Positions 24,595 through 34,232 of a DNA stretch of 64,000 nucleotides are shown piece by piece. Within the stretch, counting starts at the first letter, position 1; each line of letters starts with the position of its first letter. The stretch is from an uncultured Bacteroidota bacterium (lineage in GTDB: Bacteria > Bacteroidota > Bacteroidia > Chitinophagales > Chitinophagaceae): the NCBI GenBank assembly GCA_903887415.1, contig CAISPO010000059.1, forward strand, positions 1-64,000, read 5' to 3'. Made by a program: the position numbers and the translations under genes. The notes under the pieces are model-generated. The model made no database searches, had not been told where the DNA came from, and saw only the letters and a list, made by a program, of their open reading frames with translations.

Positions 24595-25842
24595 ATGAAA
24601 AAGACAATGAACCGATTAATGAGCGCCGCTCTATTGAGCTTATTGCTTATTGCTGGTAGCTGGCAAAAAGTACAGGCGCAGGATGTTACTGTTTCTTACC
24701 AGAGCTTTTATGACAATTTATCCCCTTATGGCCAGTGGGTCAGCGACCCTCAGTATGGCAACGTGTTTGTGTCTAATGAAGGCGGCGATTTCCGCCCTTA
24801 CGGCAGCCGCGGCCACTGGGTAATGACCGATTATGGTAATACCTGGGTATCTGATGATCCATGGGGCTGGGCATGTTACCACTACGGCCGCTGGACATAC
24901 GACTCCTACTATGGCTGGGTGTGGATACCCGGTTACGAATGGGCCCCAGCATGGGTGAGCTGGCGCTTTGGCGGAGGCTATTCCGGCTGGGCACCGCTGG
25001 GCCCCGGAGCTGGGCTCACTTACGACTGTCCTTCAAGCTGGTGGATATTTGTAGGCCCGCAATACATGTACGAACCTAACTGCATGCAGTACTGGAGGGG
25101 GCCTGATTATAATAACACCTATATCCACCAGACGACTATTGTGAATAATTATTATGTGGATAATGGAACCCATGTACGTTATAATTATGGGCCACGTGGT
25201 GAAGACATTCAACGTGTCACACACCAACCGGTGACTGTATATCATGTTTCTGCATCCGGCAGGCCTGGGGCACCCGGCATCAGCGGAAACAGGGTAAGCA
25301 TATACCGCCCCGCGGTGAACAGAGCTACTGTGAGCACAGCCCGTCCGGCCAATGTAATGCCAGCACCAAGAGCTATAGGTGCCCCGCAAAACCATACTAA
25401 TATAACCGCAAACAAACAACCTGCTTTCAGGCAGCAGGTGCAACAAGCAGCAGGCAGGCCACAGGGGCAGCCGCAGCAAACGGGAGGCAGGCCACAGGGG
25501 CAGCCGCAGCAAACGGGAGGCAGGCCGCAAGGACAGCCGCAGCAAAGGCCCCAACCAGCACCACAACCGCAACAACGCCCGCAACCGCAGCAAAGGCCCC
25601 AACCAGCACCACAACCACAACAACGCCCTCAACCGCAACAAAGGCCGCAACCTGCCCAGCCGCCGCAACAACGTCAGCAACCGCAACAAAGGCCACAACC
25701 ACAACAGCCGCCGCAGCAACGTCCGCAGCCGCAGCAAAGACCGGAGCCTCAACAGCGTCCACAGCCAATGCAGCAGCCACAGCACAATGAACCACCCCGT
25801 GAGGCACCGCGTGAAGAGCCCCATGAAGGAGGCAGAAGATAA
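24595..25842 (+). CDS. Exported DUF6600-type YXXW-rich protein with Pro/Gln-rich repeat tail
   Basis: 415 aa. A signal peptide ends VQAQ. Residues about 25-165 are an aromatic, glycine-rich domain (YDNLSPYGQWVSDP, WGWACYHYGRWTYD, YGWVWIPGYEWAPAWVSWR) typical of DUF6600 proteins. From about residue 280 the chain is a low-complexity tail of GRPQGQPQQTG and PQQRPQP repeats. The N-terminal domain is widespread in exported proteins of Bacteroidota and Proteobacteria; its function is unknown to me. The tail is probably disordered and prone to repeat-number change. Confidence 0.85.
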   Translation: MKKTMNRLMSAALLSLLLIAGSWQKVQAQDVTVSYQSFYDNLSPYGQWVSDPQYGNVFVSNEGGDFRPYGSRGHWVMTDYGNTWVSDDPWGWACYHYGRWTYDSYYGWVWIPGYEWAPAWVSWRFGGGYSGWAPLGPGAGLTYDCPSSWWIFVGPQYMYEPNCMQYWRGPDYNNTYIHQTTIVNNYYVDNGTHVRYNYGPRGEDIQRVTHQPVTVYHVSASGRPGAPGISGNRVSIYRPAVNRATVSTARPANVMPAPRAIGAPQNHTNITANKQPAFRQQVQQAAGRPQGQPQQTGGRPQGQPQQTGGRPQGQPQQRPQPAPQPQQRPQPQQRPQPAPQPQQRPQPQQRPQPAQPPQQRQQPQQRPQPQQPPQQRPQPQQRPEPQQRPQPMQQPQHNEPPREAPREEPHEGGRR

Positions 25843-25864
25843 AAACGAGCAATTGTAATAAGGT

Positions 25865-25900
25865 CAAAACCCCGCAACGGTGTGGGGTTTTGATTTTTTT
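25865..25900 (+). terminator. Terminator after the DUF6600 gene
   Basis: CAAAACCCC (25865-25873) pairs with GGGGTTTTG (25884-25892), followed by a run of T. It lies between convergent genes. Confidence 0.88.
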
Positions 25901-25949
25901 TGAAATTTTGGAATTTGTTTTTTGAAACCTGGTATCTATAACTTCCGGA

Positions 25950-26312
25950 TTAATAAAATGCTTCTTCGAAGTGAATGATCTCTTTCGCCGTATCTCCATC
26001 GGCGTCCACTAAAATGCTGACGATGTCGAACCGGATGAAAAGATATTGAGGGTTTTCACTGATAAATGCCTCGGCTGCGCTCTTTATAAACCTTTGTTTA
26101 CTGCGGTTTACCGCCTCTTCAGGGAAGCCAAAATCGTAATTGGTACGGGTCTTTATTTCCACGATCACTGCCATGTCGTCTTTCAAAGCAATGATATCAA
26201 TCTCCTTTTTGCCGCTCCTCCAGTTACGATGAAGTATAATATAACCTTTATTTAGCAAAAAGTTAGCGGCGATTTGTTCGCCCTTTATCCCAATTTTATT
26301 ATGTTTGGACAC
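25950..26312 (-). CDS. yraN: YraN/UPF0102 family protein
   Basis: 120 aa. The nuclease-fold pattern is present: GIKGEQIAANFLLNKGY, then KEIDIIALKDD and VIVEIKTRTN, with the D and E-x-K residues of an endonuclease-like core. The family is conserved in bacteria next to housekeeping genes, and its cellular role is still unclear. It is divergent from the PGI/PMI gene, with start codons 18 bp apart if PGI/PMI begins at 26331. Confidence 0.93.
   Translation of the reverse strand: MSKHNKIGIKGEQIAANFLLNKGYIILHRNWRSGKKEIDIIALKDDMAVIVEIKTRTNYDFGFPEEAVNRSKQRFIKSAAEAFISENPQYLFIRFDIVSILVDADGDTAKEIIHFEEAFY
26300..26307 (+). promoter_or_regulatory. -7 element deciding the PGI/PMI start
   Basis: TATGTTTG matches TAnnTTTG. 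It contains the ATG at 26301, so that codon would lie upstream of the transcription start. The next in-frame ATG, 26331, is therefore preferred. A TTTG at 26273 is a possible -33 element, with a long 23-bp spacer. Confidence 0.5.
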
Positions 26313-26330
26313 TTAAATGATCAATATCAG

Positions 26331-27314
26331 ATGAAAAAACTGGTCCTGGACTTCCCGATACAATTACAAGAAGCTATAATAATAGGAAAAAATTACCGAT
26401 TCATAACGGCCGCCGGTGAATTTAATAATGTAGTGGTCACCGGCCTTGGTGGCAGCGGTATAGGAGGCTCTATAGTTCAGAACTATGTTTTCGATAAGAT
26501 GAAAATACCCTTTATCGTTAATAAAGATTATTTTCTCCCTACGTTTGTAAATAAAAAGTCGCTGGTTATAGTATGCTCTTATTCCGGTAATACGGAAGAG
26601 ACACTTGCCGCGCTTTACCAGGCGCAAAAGGCGAAAGCAACTATTGTATGCATTACTTCCGGCGGCAAAGTTGCTGAGTTTGCCAATAAGAAGAACATCG
26701 ACTGCATTCTGGTACCGGCAGGTATGCCGCCGCGCTCGTGCATAGGCTATTCACTTGTGCAGATATTGTACGTGCTTGCACATTACGGCCAGATCGAAAA
26801 TAAATTTGAGGCGGAAATAAAAAGAGCCATCAAAGCGATGACAGAGGGCGAAAAAGAAACGCAGAAAAAAGCTGCAGTTATCGCAAAAAAAGTATTCGGT
26901 AAACTGCCTATCATTTACTCTGCCAGCCATTTCGAGGGTGTGGCGGTACGTTTCAGGCAACAGCTTAATGAGAACAGCAAGCTGCTGTGCTGGCATGGAG
27001 CAATACCTGAAATGAACCATAACGAACTGGTGGGCTGGAGAGATGATGCCAAAGACAAGGCAGTGCTGATACTGCGCACCAAGGAGGACTACGAGCGCGT
27101 GCAGACAAGAATGGAGATCAATAAAAAAGTGTTTAAAAAATACACTTCCACCATCGTAGAAATATATGCCGAGGGCAAGAGCTACTGGGAGCAGGTTTTT
27201 TACTTCATTCATCTTACGGACTGGGTTTCTGTAATACTTGCGGATCTGCGTGGGGTGGACGCAACCGAGGTAAAGGTGATCGACTTCCTGAAAAAATCGC
27301 TTTCAAAAATATAG
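26331..27314 (+). CDS. Bifunctional phosphoglucose/phosphomannose isomerase
   Basis: 327 aa from ATG 26331. The sugar isomerase (SIS) domain begins VVVTGLGGSGIGGSIV; the second sugar-binding strand is VIVCSYSGNTEETLA. The C-terminal domain has the PGI/PMI-type FRQQLNENSKLLCWHGAIPEMNHNEL stretch with the conserved Glu and His. This family interconverts glucose-6-P or mannose-6-P with fructose-6-P. A 26301 start would add MFGHLNDQYQ. Confidence 0.9.
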   Translation: MKKLVLDFPIQLQEAIIIGKNYRFITAAGEFNNVVVTGLGGSGIGGSIVQNYVFDKMKIPFIVNKDYFLPTFVNKKSLVIVCSYSGNTEETLAALYQAQKAKATIVCITSGGKVAEFANKKNIDCILVPAGMPPRSCIGYSLVQILYVLAHYGQIENKFEAEIKRAIKAMTEGEKETQKKAAVIAKKVFGKLPIIYSASHFEGVAVRFRQQLNENSKLLCWHGAIPEMNHNELVGWRDDAKDKAVLILRTKEDYERVQTRMEINKKVFKKYTSTIVEIYAEGKSYWEQVFYFIHLTDWVSVILADLRGVDATEVKVIDFLKKSLSKI

Positions 27315-27334
27315 TCAATTGATAGAATAAATTG

Positions 27335-27369
27335 ACTCCCGGCCCGTGCATCAGGCTGGGAGTTTTTTA
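27335..27369 (+). terminator. Terminator after PGI/PMI
   Basis: ACTCCCGGCC pairs with GGCTGGGAGT (one mismatch), followed by TTTTTTA. It lies 20 bp after the stop. Confidence 0.85.
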
Positions 27370-27445
27370 TTGCCATACTTTTCCACATTTGCACATTTGT
27401 AAATAATTAAGCAATTATCCGCTTGAGCCATTGCTCAATTAAACC

Positions 27446-27453
27446 TACATTTG
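27446..27453 (+). promoter_or_regulatory. -7 element for carA
   Basis: TACATTTG matches TAnnTTTG, with a TTG at 27423 on a 20-bp spacer. The start codon at 27471 follows 17 bp downstream, so the mRNA leader is very short. No long leader for attenuation is visible. Confidence 0.6.
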
Positions 27454-27470
27454 CAGAATTTGTTTTTTTC

Positions 27471-28574
27471 ATGGCGCAAACTAATACTCAATCCCCTGCA
27501 TGGTTATTGCTGCAGGATGGTACCCTCTTTAAAGGGACCTCTTTTGGAGCGAAAGGCACCGCTGGCGGCGAAATATGCTTTAATACAGGCATGACGGGCT
27601 ACCAGGAGGTTTTTACAGATCCGTCCTACACGGGCCAGGTGCTGATAATGAACACGGCCTATATAGGCAACTATGGGGTAAAGAACGATGATGTAGAAAG
27701 TGATTCGATAAAGATAAGCGGGCTCATTTGTAAAAATGTTTCCAAGCGCTATTCACGCATGGTGGCCAATGACAGCCTCGAAAATTACCTGTTGAGCAAT
27801 AACCTTGTGGCTATATGCGATGTGGACACCCGCGCGCTGGTGCAGCATATACGCAGCAAGGGCGCTATGAACTGCATTATATCTACCGAACTTACTGATG
27901 AGAAGAGCCTGGCAGATGCACTGGCAAAGGTGCCGGACATGGCCGGGCTTGAGTTGTCGTCGCAGGTGTCTGCAAAGGAAGCATATACACTTGGCAATCC
28001 GGATGCCGCTATCAGGATCGCGGTAATGGATTACGGTGTAAAGATCAAGATATTGCAGTGCATGACCGACAGGGGGGCATACCTTAAAGTTTTTCCGGCA
28101 AAGACGGGTATTGAAGAATTGAAAAAGTTCGATCCGCATGGATACTTTATATCCAATGGCCCCGGCGACCCGGCTTCTATGGACTATGCGGTGAATACTG
28201 TGAAGGATATACTGGCTACCAACAAACCCTTCTTTGGGATATGCCTTGGGCACCAGTTACTGGCACGTGCGAATAACATACCAACATTTAAAATGCATCA
28301 CGGGCATCGCGGGCTGAACCACCCGGTGAAAAACCTTATTACCGGAAAAGCAGAGATCACAACACAGAACCACGGTTTTGGCGTGGATCCTGAGGCGGTG
28401 GGAAAAGCAGATAATATAGAGATAACACATGTGAACCTGAATGATGGCTCGATAGAAGGGATAAGGATGAAGAACAAGCCGGCTTTCTCGGTGCAATACC
28501 ACCCTGAAGCCACTCCCGGCCCGCATGACAGCAGGTATTTGTTCGACCAGTTTTTGGAGATGATAAACCCATAA
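27471..28574 (+). CDS. carA: Carbamoyl-phosphate synthase small subunit
   Basis: 367 aa from ATG 27471; an upstream in-frame start at 27423 precedes the promoter element. The N-terminal CPSase small-chain domain (LLLQDGTLFKGTSFG, MTGYQEVFTDPSYTGQ) is followed by a class I glutamine amidotransferase domain with the nucleophile Cys in GICLGHQLLA and the His/Glu pair in QYHPEATPGPHD. It supplies ammonia to CarB for arginine and pyrimidine synthesis. carB is not in the window. Confidence 0.97.
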   Translation: MAQTNTQSPAWLLLQDGTLFKGTSFGAKGTAGGEICFNTGMTGYQEVFTDPSYTGQVLIMNTAYIGNYGVKNDDVESDSIKISGLICKNVSKRYSRMVANDSLENYLLSNNLVAICDVDTRALVQHIRSKGAMNCIISTELTDEKSLADALAKVPDMAGLELSSQVSAKEAYTLGNPDAAIRIAVMDYGVKIKILQCMTDRGAYLKVFPAKTGIEELKKFDPHGYFISNGPGDPASMDYAVNTVKDILATNKPFFGICLGHQLLARANNIPTFKMHHGHRGLNHPVKNLITGKAEITTQNHGFGVDPEAVGKADNIEITHVNLNDGSIEGIRMKNKPAFSVQYHPEATPGPHDSRYLFDQFLEMINP

Positions 28575-28684
28575 TCCCGCGTGCGGGACTTTGCTCGTGA
28601 ATATATTTTCAGCAGGCAAAAGCTGAGTCAGCTCTTATAAAAAATACGCTACAGCTTTAGACTTTCTACTTTAGACTAAAAGAA

Positions 28685-29638
28685 ATGAAACAGGAAAAAA
28701 TTCTCATCATAGGGGCGGGCGGGCAGATAGGCGTAGAGCTTACCCTGGCTTTGCGCAAAGTATATGGCAATGATAATGTTATTGCTACTGATATAAAAGA
28801 AGCGCACCCGTTACTGAAAGATAACGGCCCATATGAACACCTGAACGCGATGGATGCTGCCGCTACTCATGCGCTTGTAAAGAAGGAGGGAATTACCCAA
28901 ATATACCTGCTGGCAGCCCTGCTTTCTGCTACTGGTGAGAAAGACCCGCACAAGGCATGGGCGATAAATATGCAGAGCCTGCTGCAGACGTTGGAGCTTG
29001 GAGTGCAGGAAAAGCTCACTAAAATATACTGGCCCAGCTCTATAGCTGTTTTCGGGCCTACAACACCGCATGAACAGACACCGCAGCAAACGGTGATAGA
29101 GCCACGTACAGTATATGGCGTGAGCAAGTACGCAGGCGAGCTTTGGTGCCAATACTATAACCAACGCTGGGGGCTGGATGTGCGCAGCATACGCTATCCC
29201 GGCCTTATAAGCTGGAAATCAGAGCCAGGAGGCGGCACTACTGACTATGCAGTAGAGATATACCACGAAGCGCTGAAGAACAAAAAATATACCTGCTTTC
29301 TAGCTGAGAACACTTACCTGCCCATGATGTACATGGACGATGCTATCCGTGCCACCATAGAGCTGATGGAAGCCCCTGCAGAGCAGATGAAAACACGTAT
29401 GGCCTACAATATCTCCGCAATGAGCTTTTCGCCAAAAGAGATAGCGGCGTCAATACAAAAACACATCCCTGAATTCAGCATTGACTATAAGCCAGACTTT
29501 CGCCAAGCCATAGCCGATGGCTGGCCCAAAAGCATTGACGACAGTACAGCACGTAACCATTGGGGCTGGAAAAACGAATTTGACCTGGATAAAATGACGG
29601 CGGATATGTTGGGGCATTTAAAGGAAAAGATGCCATAA
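28685..29638 (+). CDS. NAD-dependent L-threonine 3-dehydrogenase, SDR type
   Basis: 317 aa. An extended SDR fold: NAD motif GAGGQIG near residue 10, SSIAVFG, and catalytic Y-x-x-x-K in TVYGVSKYAG. The segment YPGLISWKSEPGGGTTDYAVEIY is characteristic of the UDP-galactose-epimerase-like threonine dehydrogenases of Bacteroidota. It oxidises L-threonine to 2-amino-3-ketobutyrate. The gene stands alone, 110 bp after carA. Confidence 0.88.
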   Translation: MKQEKILIIGAGGQIGVELTLALRKVYGNDNVIATDIKEAHPLLKDNGPYEHLNAMDAAATHALVKKEGITQIYLLAALLSATGEKDPHKAWAINMQSLLQTLELGVQEKLTKIYWPSSIAVFGPTTPHEQTPQQTVIEPRTVYGVSKYAGELWCQYYNQRWGLDVRSIRYPGLISWKSEPGGGTTDYAVEIYHEALKNKKYTCFLAENTYLPMMYMDDAIRATIELMEAPAEQMKTRMAYNISAMSFSPKEIAASIQKHIPEFSIDYKPDFRQAIADGWPKSIDDSTARNHWGWKNEFDLDKMTADMLGHLKEKMP

Positions 29639-29731
29639 AATGCACATAGATGGCTGCTCACGTTAATTAAAGTGAATAATGCGTCTTCAAATTAGTTTAT
29701 CCCCGACATTTGCTCTATAAAAGTTCAGCAA

Positions 29732-29980
29732 ATGAAGCGGTCAGATAAGGTTATCCTTGGTACTCTTTTTTTCGCTGCCGTATCTGCTGCGGCCAAAGGA
29801 CAAGATATGCAGAACTCCCGCGATAGTTCGGGCCATCATAGTTTTACGGCTACCTCTCCCCATGCTCATGGTGGGTTCTTCAGTTTTTTACGGCGTCATC
29901 ATAATTACAGTTCCGGCAATCAATCGCATATGCCGCGCACAGGCGGCTTTGGTAATACAGTGCGCAGCGCATCATCCTAG
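29732..29980 (+). CDS. Small exported His/Ser-rich protein
   Basis: 82 aa. A signal-like N-terminus (VILGTLFFAAVSAAAKGQ) is followed by a short, His/Ser/Gly-rich chain with no domain I recognise. A second overlapping frame is also open, but this one has the coherent signal peptide. Small exported proteins of this kind are common and often lineage-specific. Expression is uncertain. Confidence 0.45.
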   Translation: MKRSDKVILGTLFFAAVSAAAKGQDMQNSRDSSGHHSFTATSPHAHGGFFSFLRRHHNYSSGNQSHMPRTGGFGNTVRSASS

Positions 29981-30285
29981 GCTGGGTGCAGCATCTTCTT
30001 TGTGAATTAGTAGTTCCTTTAGAATTTCCCTATTTTGGCCCGATCAAGGTTGATATTGATTAACAAATCATATCTTTCCCTTGTCAGTGCTCTTACGTTC
30101 ATACGTTATACACGCACTAATTTTTAGTACAAAATATAAACAATTTTTATGTTTTTTTGTTTGTAAAACAGCGTACTATATTTCTCCTCAATTTAAATTA
30201 CATTAATACGGAATAATTTAATAACTTACTAACACAAAAATCGGGCAATGGCTTTTTAGAATACGAACTTTAGAACCTGGGCACT
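29981..30285. other. 305-bp A+T-rich intergenic region before the kinase genes
   Basis: No reading frame is credible. The region is very A+T rich near 30120-30240 and includes a small palindrome (ACTAATTTTTAGT). No exact TAnnTTTG match is seen. It probably holds the promoter of the signalling genes, but I cannot place it. Confidence 0.4.
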
Positions 30286-32175
30286 ATGGAAAAACTGAAT
30301 TTGCTGATACTTGAAGACATGATGACGGATGCGGAACTGATCATCCTCACATTGCAGCGCTCAGGAATGGATTTTGGTTATACGATAACAAACGATGGTG
30401 CAAGTTTTATAAATGCAATTGAACAGCAGAAATTTGACGCCATACTTGCCGATAACTCCCTGCCGCAATTCAGCGGTGTAGAAGCATTAAGAATAATAAA
30501 TGAGCGTAAGATCATCACTCCTTTTATTTTAGTTACCGGTTCAATATCAGAGGAATACGCCGTTAGTATTATGAAGGAGGGCGCTTGCGACTATATCCTG
30601 AAAGATCGCCTGCAGCGGCTGCCGAACGCCGTGCTTAGCGCCATACATAAATATCATATTGAGGAGGAAAGAAAGAAGTTCCTGGATGAAGTAATTGCAA
30701 ATGAAGCGCTGCTGAAAGAGGCAGAACAGCTTGCCCATTTCGGAAGCTGGGAGCGGGACCTGGTAAGCAATACGGAGCGCTGGTCTGATGAGCAATTCCG
30801 TATCCTGGGGTATATGCCTGGAGAGATCGAACCATCAATGGACAGCTTCCTGAAGCTGGTGCACCATGATGACCGTGAGCTGATAAGGCAAACTATTGAC
30901 CATACGATAAAGCATCGCGACCGGCAAAAATATTCCTGCAGGATAGTAAGCAAGGATGGGACATCAAAGCACATATACGCAGAGATGGCTGTAGCACGGG
31001 ATGCAGATAAGAATGTACTTCGTATAAATGGATTTATCAGGGATGTATCAGAAACAGTACACGCTACAAAATCACTTCAAAAGTCGGAGGCAAACTTGCG
31101 CGCAGTATTTGATAATACCGATACTGCTTATGTATTGTTTGACGCCGATCTGAAGACTTTATCGTTTAACCAGCTTGCTTACAGAATATCTGCTGAAATA
31201 CTGGAGAAACCGCTGGCTGATGGCAATAAAGCAATAGAATATTTCAGTGAGGAATCCAGGCCGGTGATAAGAAAGTACCTGCAAAATGTACTGCGGGGCT
31301 CGAGTATCAGCTACGAAATGAATTTTCCCCAGCCCGATGCATATGGTAAGTGGTTCAATATCAATTACTACCCGGTATGGAATAATGACAAACAGGTGCT
31401 GGGCGTGATCATGGCGATAACTGAGATAACAGCAAAAAAAGTAGCTGAGTTGCAGGAGAAAAAGATAACAGCAGAACTCATGCAGCGCAATCAGGACCTG
31501 GAGCAATTTGCCTACATCATATCTCACAATCTGCGCTCGCCGGTTGCCAATATCATTGGCATTACGGATGCTCTTATAGAAGGTAACCTGGACGATGACG
31601 ACCGGCAGACATTTATGGATGGGCTGACTGTGTCCGTTAAAAAGCTGGATGATACAATAATTGACCTCAACGATATATTACAGGTAAAAAATGTGGTGGT
31701 AGGCCATAAAGAGAAGGTGCAATTCTCACAAATAGTAGATGATATGAAATTCAGTATCGGCGGCCTCCTGGATGATACGGGCGTTATGATCAACAGTGAT
31801 TTCTCGGAGGTAGATGAAGTTTCGACTTTTAAAAGCTACATGCTCAGTATATTTTACAACCTTATCTCGAACAGCATTAAATACAAGCAATCTGGCCTGG
31901 CACCGGTGATAGACATTAAAAGCCGGAAACATGCCGATAAGATAGAGCTTTCATTTAAAGACAACAGCATTGGGATGGACCTGGAAACCAAAAGCGAGCA
32001 GATCTTCGGCCTGTATAAGCGCTTTCATCCGCAAATTGCCGAAGGCAAGGGCATGGGCTTGTTCATGGTAAAAACACAGGTAGAAACGCTGGGCGGTAAG
32101 ATAAGTGTGCAAAGCAAGGTAAATGAAGGCACTGAGTTTAAAATCGAATTTGATATTAAGTCTTTTGCCAATTGA
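30286..32175 (+). CDS. Hybrid sensor: receiver, PAS, PAS, histidine kinase
   Basis: 629 aa. An N-terminal receiver domain (LLILEDMMTDAELI, acceptor D55 in ADNSLPQFSG, K in DYILKDRL) is followed by two PAS domains (about 145-260 and 270-380), an HisKA helix with ISHNLRSPVANI and an ATPase domain. The N box (YNLISNSIKYK) and G2 box (EGKGMGLFMVK) are present. The G1 box is unusual: KDNSIGMD has Ser for the first Gly of DxGxG. It may be a weak or regulatory kinase. It forms a signalling cluster with the two genes that follow. Confidence 0.88.
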   Translation: MEKLNLLILEDMMTDAELIILTLQRSGMDFGYTITNDGASFINAIEQQKFDAILADNSLPQFSGVEALRIINERKIITPFILVTGSISEEYAVSIMKEGACDYILKDRLQRLPNAVLSAIHKYHIEEERKKFLDEVIANEALLKEAEQLAHFGSWERDLVSNTERWSDEQFRILGYMPGEIEPSMDSFLKLVHHDDRELIRQTIDHTIKHRDRQKYSCRIVSKDGTSKHIYAEMAVARDADKNVLRINGFIRDVSETVHATKSLQKSEANLRAVFDNTDTAYVLFDADLKTLSFNQLAYRISAEILEKPLADGNKAIEYFSEESRPVIRKYLQNVLRGSSISYEMNFPQPDAYGKWFNINYYPVWNNDKQVLGVIMAITEITAKKVAELQEKKITAELMQRNQDLEQFAYIISHNLRSPVANIIGITDALIEGNLDDDDRQTFMDGLTVSVKKLDDTIIDLNDILQVKNVVVGHKEKVQFSQIVDDMKFSIGGLLDDTGVMINSDFSEVDEVSTFKSYMLSIFYNLISNSIKYKQSGLAPVIDIKSRKHADKIELSFKDNSIGMDLETKSEQIFGLYKRFHPQIAEGKGMGLFMVKTQVETLGGKISVQSKVNEGTEFKIEFDIKSFAN

Positions 32176-32289
32176 TCCTGCACGAAGGCAGCATGATTTT
32201 TGCCCCTAAAAAAGATAGTTTATTTTAGAGAATTATTCGCCATCAGTTTATTCTTGCATAAACAGATCATTTCAACCCGATTAGCCAGG

Positions 32290-34221
32290 ATGGAAAGTAT
32301 TAATGAGCAGTTTATAAAAATATTTGAATCCTCGCCGGACCTGTATCTTTTGTTGTCTCCCGGCCTGGTGATCGTTAGCGCCAGCGATGCGTATCTTAAA
32401 GCAACGCTTACTAAAAGACAGCACATTACCGGGCATAAGCTATTCGATATATTTCCGGACAATCCCCAAGACCCTAATGCCGACGGTGTATCTAACCTTG
32501 GCACGTCGCTGGCATACGTGTTGCAACACAAGGCCCCACACTCCATGCGTGTTCAGAAATATGACATACCAACGCCGGGAGGCGCGTTTGAAGAAAGGTT
32601 CTGGAAGCCACTTAATAGCCCGGTACTCGATGAGCGGGGCGAGGTTATTTATATCATTCACAAAGTAGAGGATGTAACCGGGCAGGAACTTGCAAAGAGA
32701 GAAGTGGAGCAGCAGCAAAAAGAGACGCAAGATCTAAAGGCAGCCGAAAAAGTCCATATCGAAAACTTAAAGGAGAGTGAAGCCCGTTTTTTTAAGATAT
32801 TCAATCTGAGCCCTGTTGCCACACTTATGGCTGAAGCGCCTACCGGAAAATTGATACACATAAATAAGGCTTTTGAAAAGTTGTTTGGCATAAACAGTGA
32901 AGCCGCAGTGGGCAAGACGTTAACCGAATTAAAGATCAACGATGAAGCAAAACGGGAGGAAATGAGAAGGCAGATTGCCGCTAATGGCAACCGGTTGAAT
33001 GAGTTTGAGCTGGATATCCCTGTAGGCAGTGGCGAAATCAAAAATATGCTCTTGTCTCTTGAAGCAATAGAACTGGATAATAAGCCTTGTTTCCTGGTAA
33101 CAATGGTCGATATCAGCCAGCGGAAACAAATGGAAAATTCTTTGAATAAGGCCAATCATTTCCTGGACACTATTCTTGAAAACATTCCGGATATGGTTTT
33201 TGTAAAAGATGCAAAAGACCTGAGGTTTGTTCGTTTTAATAAGGCAGGGGAGCGATTGCTTGGTTTTTCAAGCGAAGACCTCATTGGCAAGAATGACTAT
33301 GATTTCTTTCCCAGGGAGCAGGCCGACTTCTTTATTGCCAAGGATAGGGCAGTGCTGGATGAAAAACAACTGCTGATAATAGACGAGGAGCCTATACAAA
33401 CAAAAAATGGGGATAGATGGCTGCATACCAAAAAGATCCCGATTGTTGAGAATGGCAACCCGATATACCTGGTAGGCATATCGGCAGATATTACTGAACA
33501 AAAAAAACACCAGGATGCTATCCTGCAGCTCAATAAAGAACTGGAATCGTTTTCCTACTCCGTATCGCATGATCTGCGGACACCTTTAAGGGCAATTACC
33601 GGCTACGCGCAGATACTTGAAGAAGATTATTCGAAGGTTATAAACGATGAGGGGCGAAGGTTGCTGAAGATAATCAGTGGCAATGCCGAGAAAATGGGAA
33701 TGCTCATAGACGACCTTCTGCGTTTCTCCCGTCTTGGAAAAAAAGAGCTGCAGAAGAAAGAGACGGATATGGCGGCTCTTACAGAGGCGTCCATCAGTGA
33801 TATCATCAGGGGAAAGGCATATAATGCAGACATACAAACAGATATTAAACATCGCATATACTCCGACGAAAGCCTTATGAAACTCGTGCTGATCAATCTA
33901 ATCGGTAATGCGTTGAAATATTCATCGAAAAAGGAAAAACCTGTAGTAAATATCTGGTCGGAGGAGAAAGGAGACGACATCGTTTTTTCGGTGAAAGACA
34001 ATGGGGTGGGTTTTGACATGCGTTATGTGAACAAGTTATTTGGTGTTTTTCAGCGGCTGCATTCCGTTGAAGAATTTGAGGGCACAGGGGTAGGGCTGGC
34101 TATTGTGCAACGTATTATTACCAAACATGGGGGAAAGGTTTGGGGGAAAGGTGTAGTCAATGAAGGTGCCACTTTATTTTTTTCGATTCCAAAAAACTCG
34201 CCTGCCGGACAGGCAGTGTAA
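32290..34221 (+). CDS. Multi-PAS sensor histidine kinase
   Basis: 643 aa from ATG 32290 (MESINEQF); an in-frame start at 32200 would add 30 residues unlike the PAS start. Three PAS modules (about 5-125, 160-275 and 290-410) are followed by a short linker and a phytochrome-type kinase core: SVSHDLRTPLRAI, NLIGNALKYSS, VKDNGVGFDM and GTGVGLAIVQRII. No TM helix is seen, so it senses a cytoplasmic cue. The response regulator 11 bp downstream is the likely partner. Confidence 0.9.
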   Translation: MESINEQFIKIFESSPDLYLLLSPGLVIVSASDAYLKATLTKRQHITGHKLFDIFPDNPQDPNADGVSNLGTSLAYVLQHKAPHSMRVQKYDIPTPGGAFEERFWKPLNSPVLDERGEVIYIIHKVEDVTGQELAKREVEQQQKETQDLKAAEKVHIENLKESEARFFKIFNLSPVATLMAEAPTGKLIHINKAFEKLFGINSEAAVGKTLTELKINDEAKREEMRRQIAANGNRLNEFELDIPVGSGEIKNMLLSLEAIELDNKPCFLVTMVDISQRKQMENSLNKANHFLDTILENIPDMVFVKDAKDLRFVRFNKAGERLLGFSSEDLIGKNDYDFFPREQADFFIAKDRAVLDEKQLLIIDEEPIQTKNGDRWLHTKKIPIVENGNPIYLVGISADITEQKKHQDAILQLNKELESFSYSVSHDLRTPLRAITGYAQILEEDYSKVINDEGRRLLKIISGNAEKMGMLIDDLLRFSRLGKKELQKKETDMAALTEASISDIIRGKAYNADIQTDIKHRIYSDESLMKLVLINLIGNALKYSSKKEKPVVNIWSEEKGDDIVFSVKDNGVGFDMRYVNKLFGVFQRLHSVEEFEGTGVGLAIVQRIITKHGGKVWGKGVVNEGATLFFSIPKNSPAGQAV

Positions 34222-34232
34222 AAAAACTAGCT

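Noticed and set aside
25033-25999. Long minus-strand open frames across the DUF6600 gene
   Set aside because: They are shadows of the Pro/Gln-rich repeat codons and give Leu/Arg- or Ala/Val-rich chains without domain, start context or homologous pattern.
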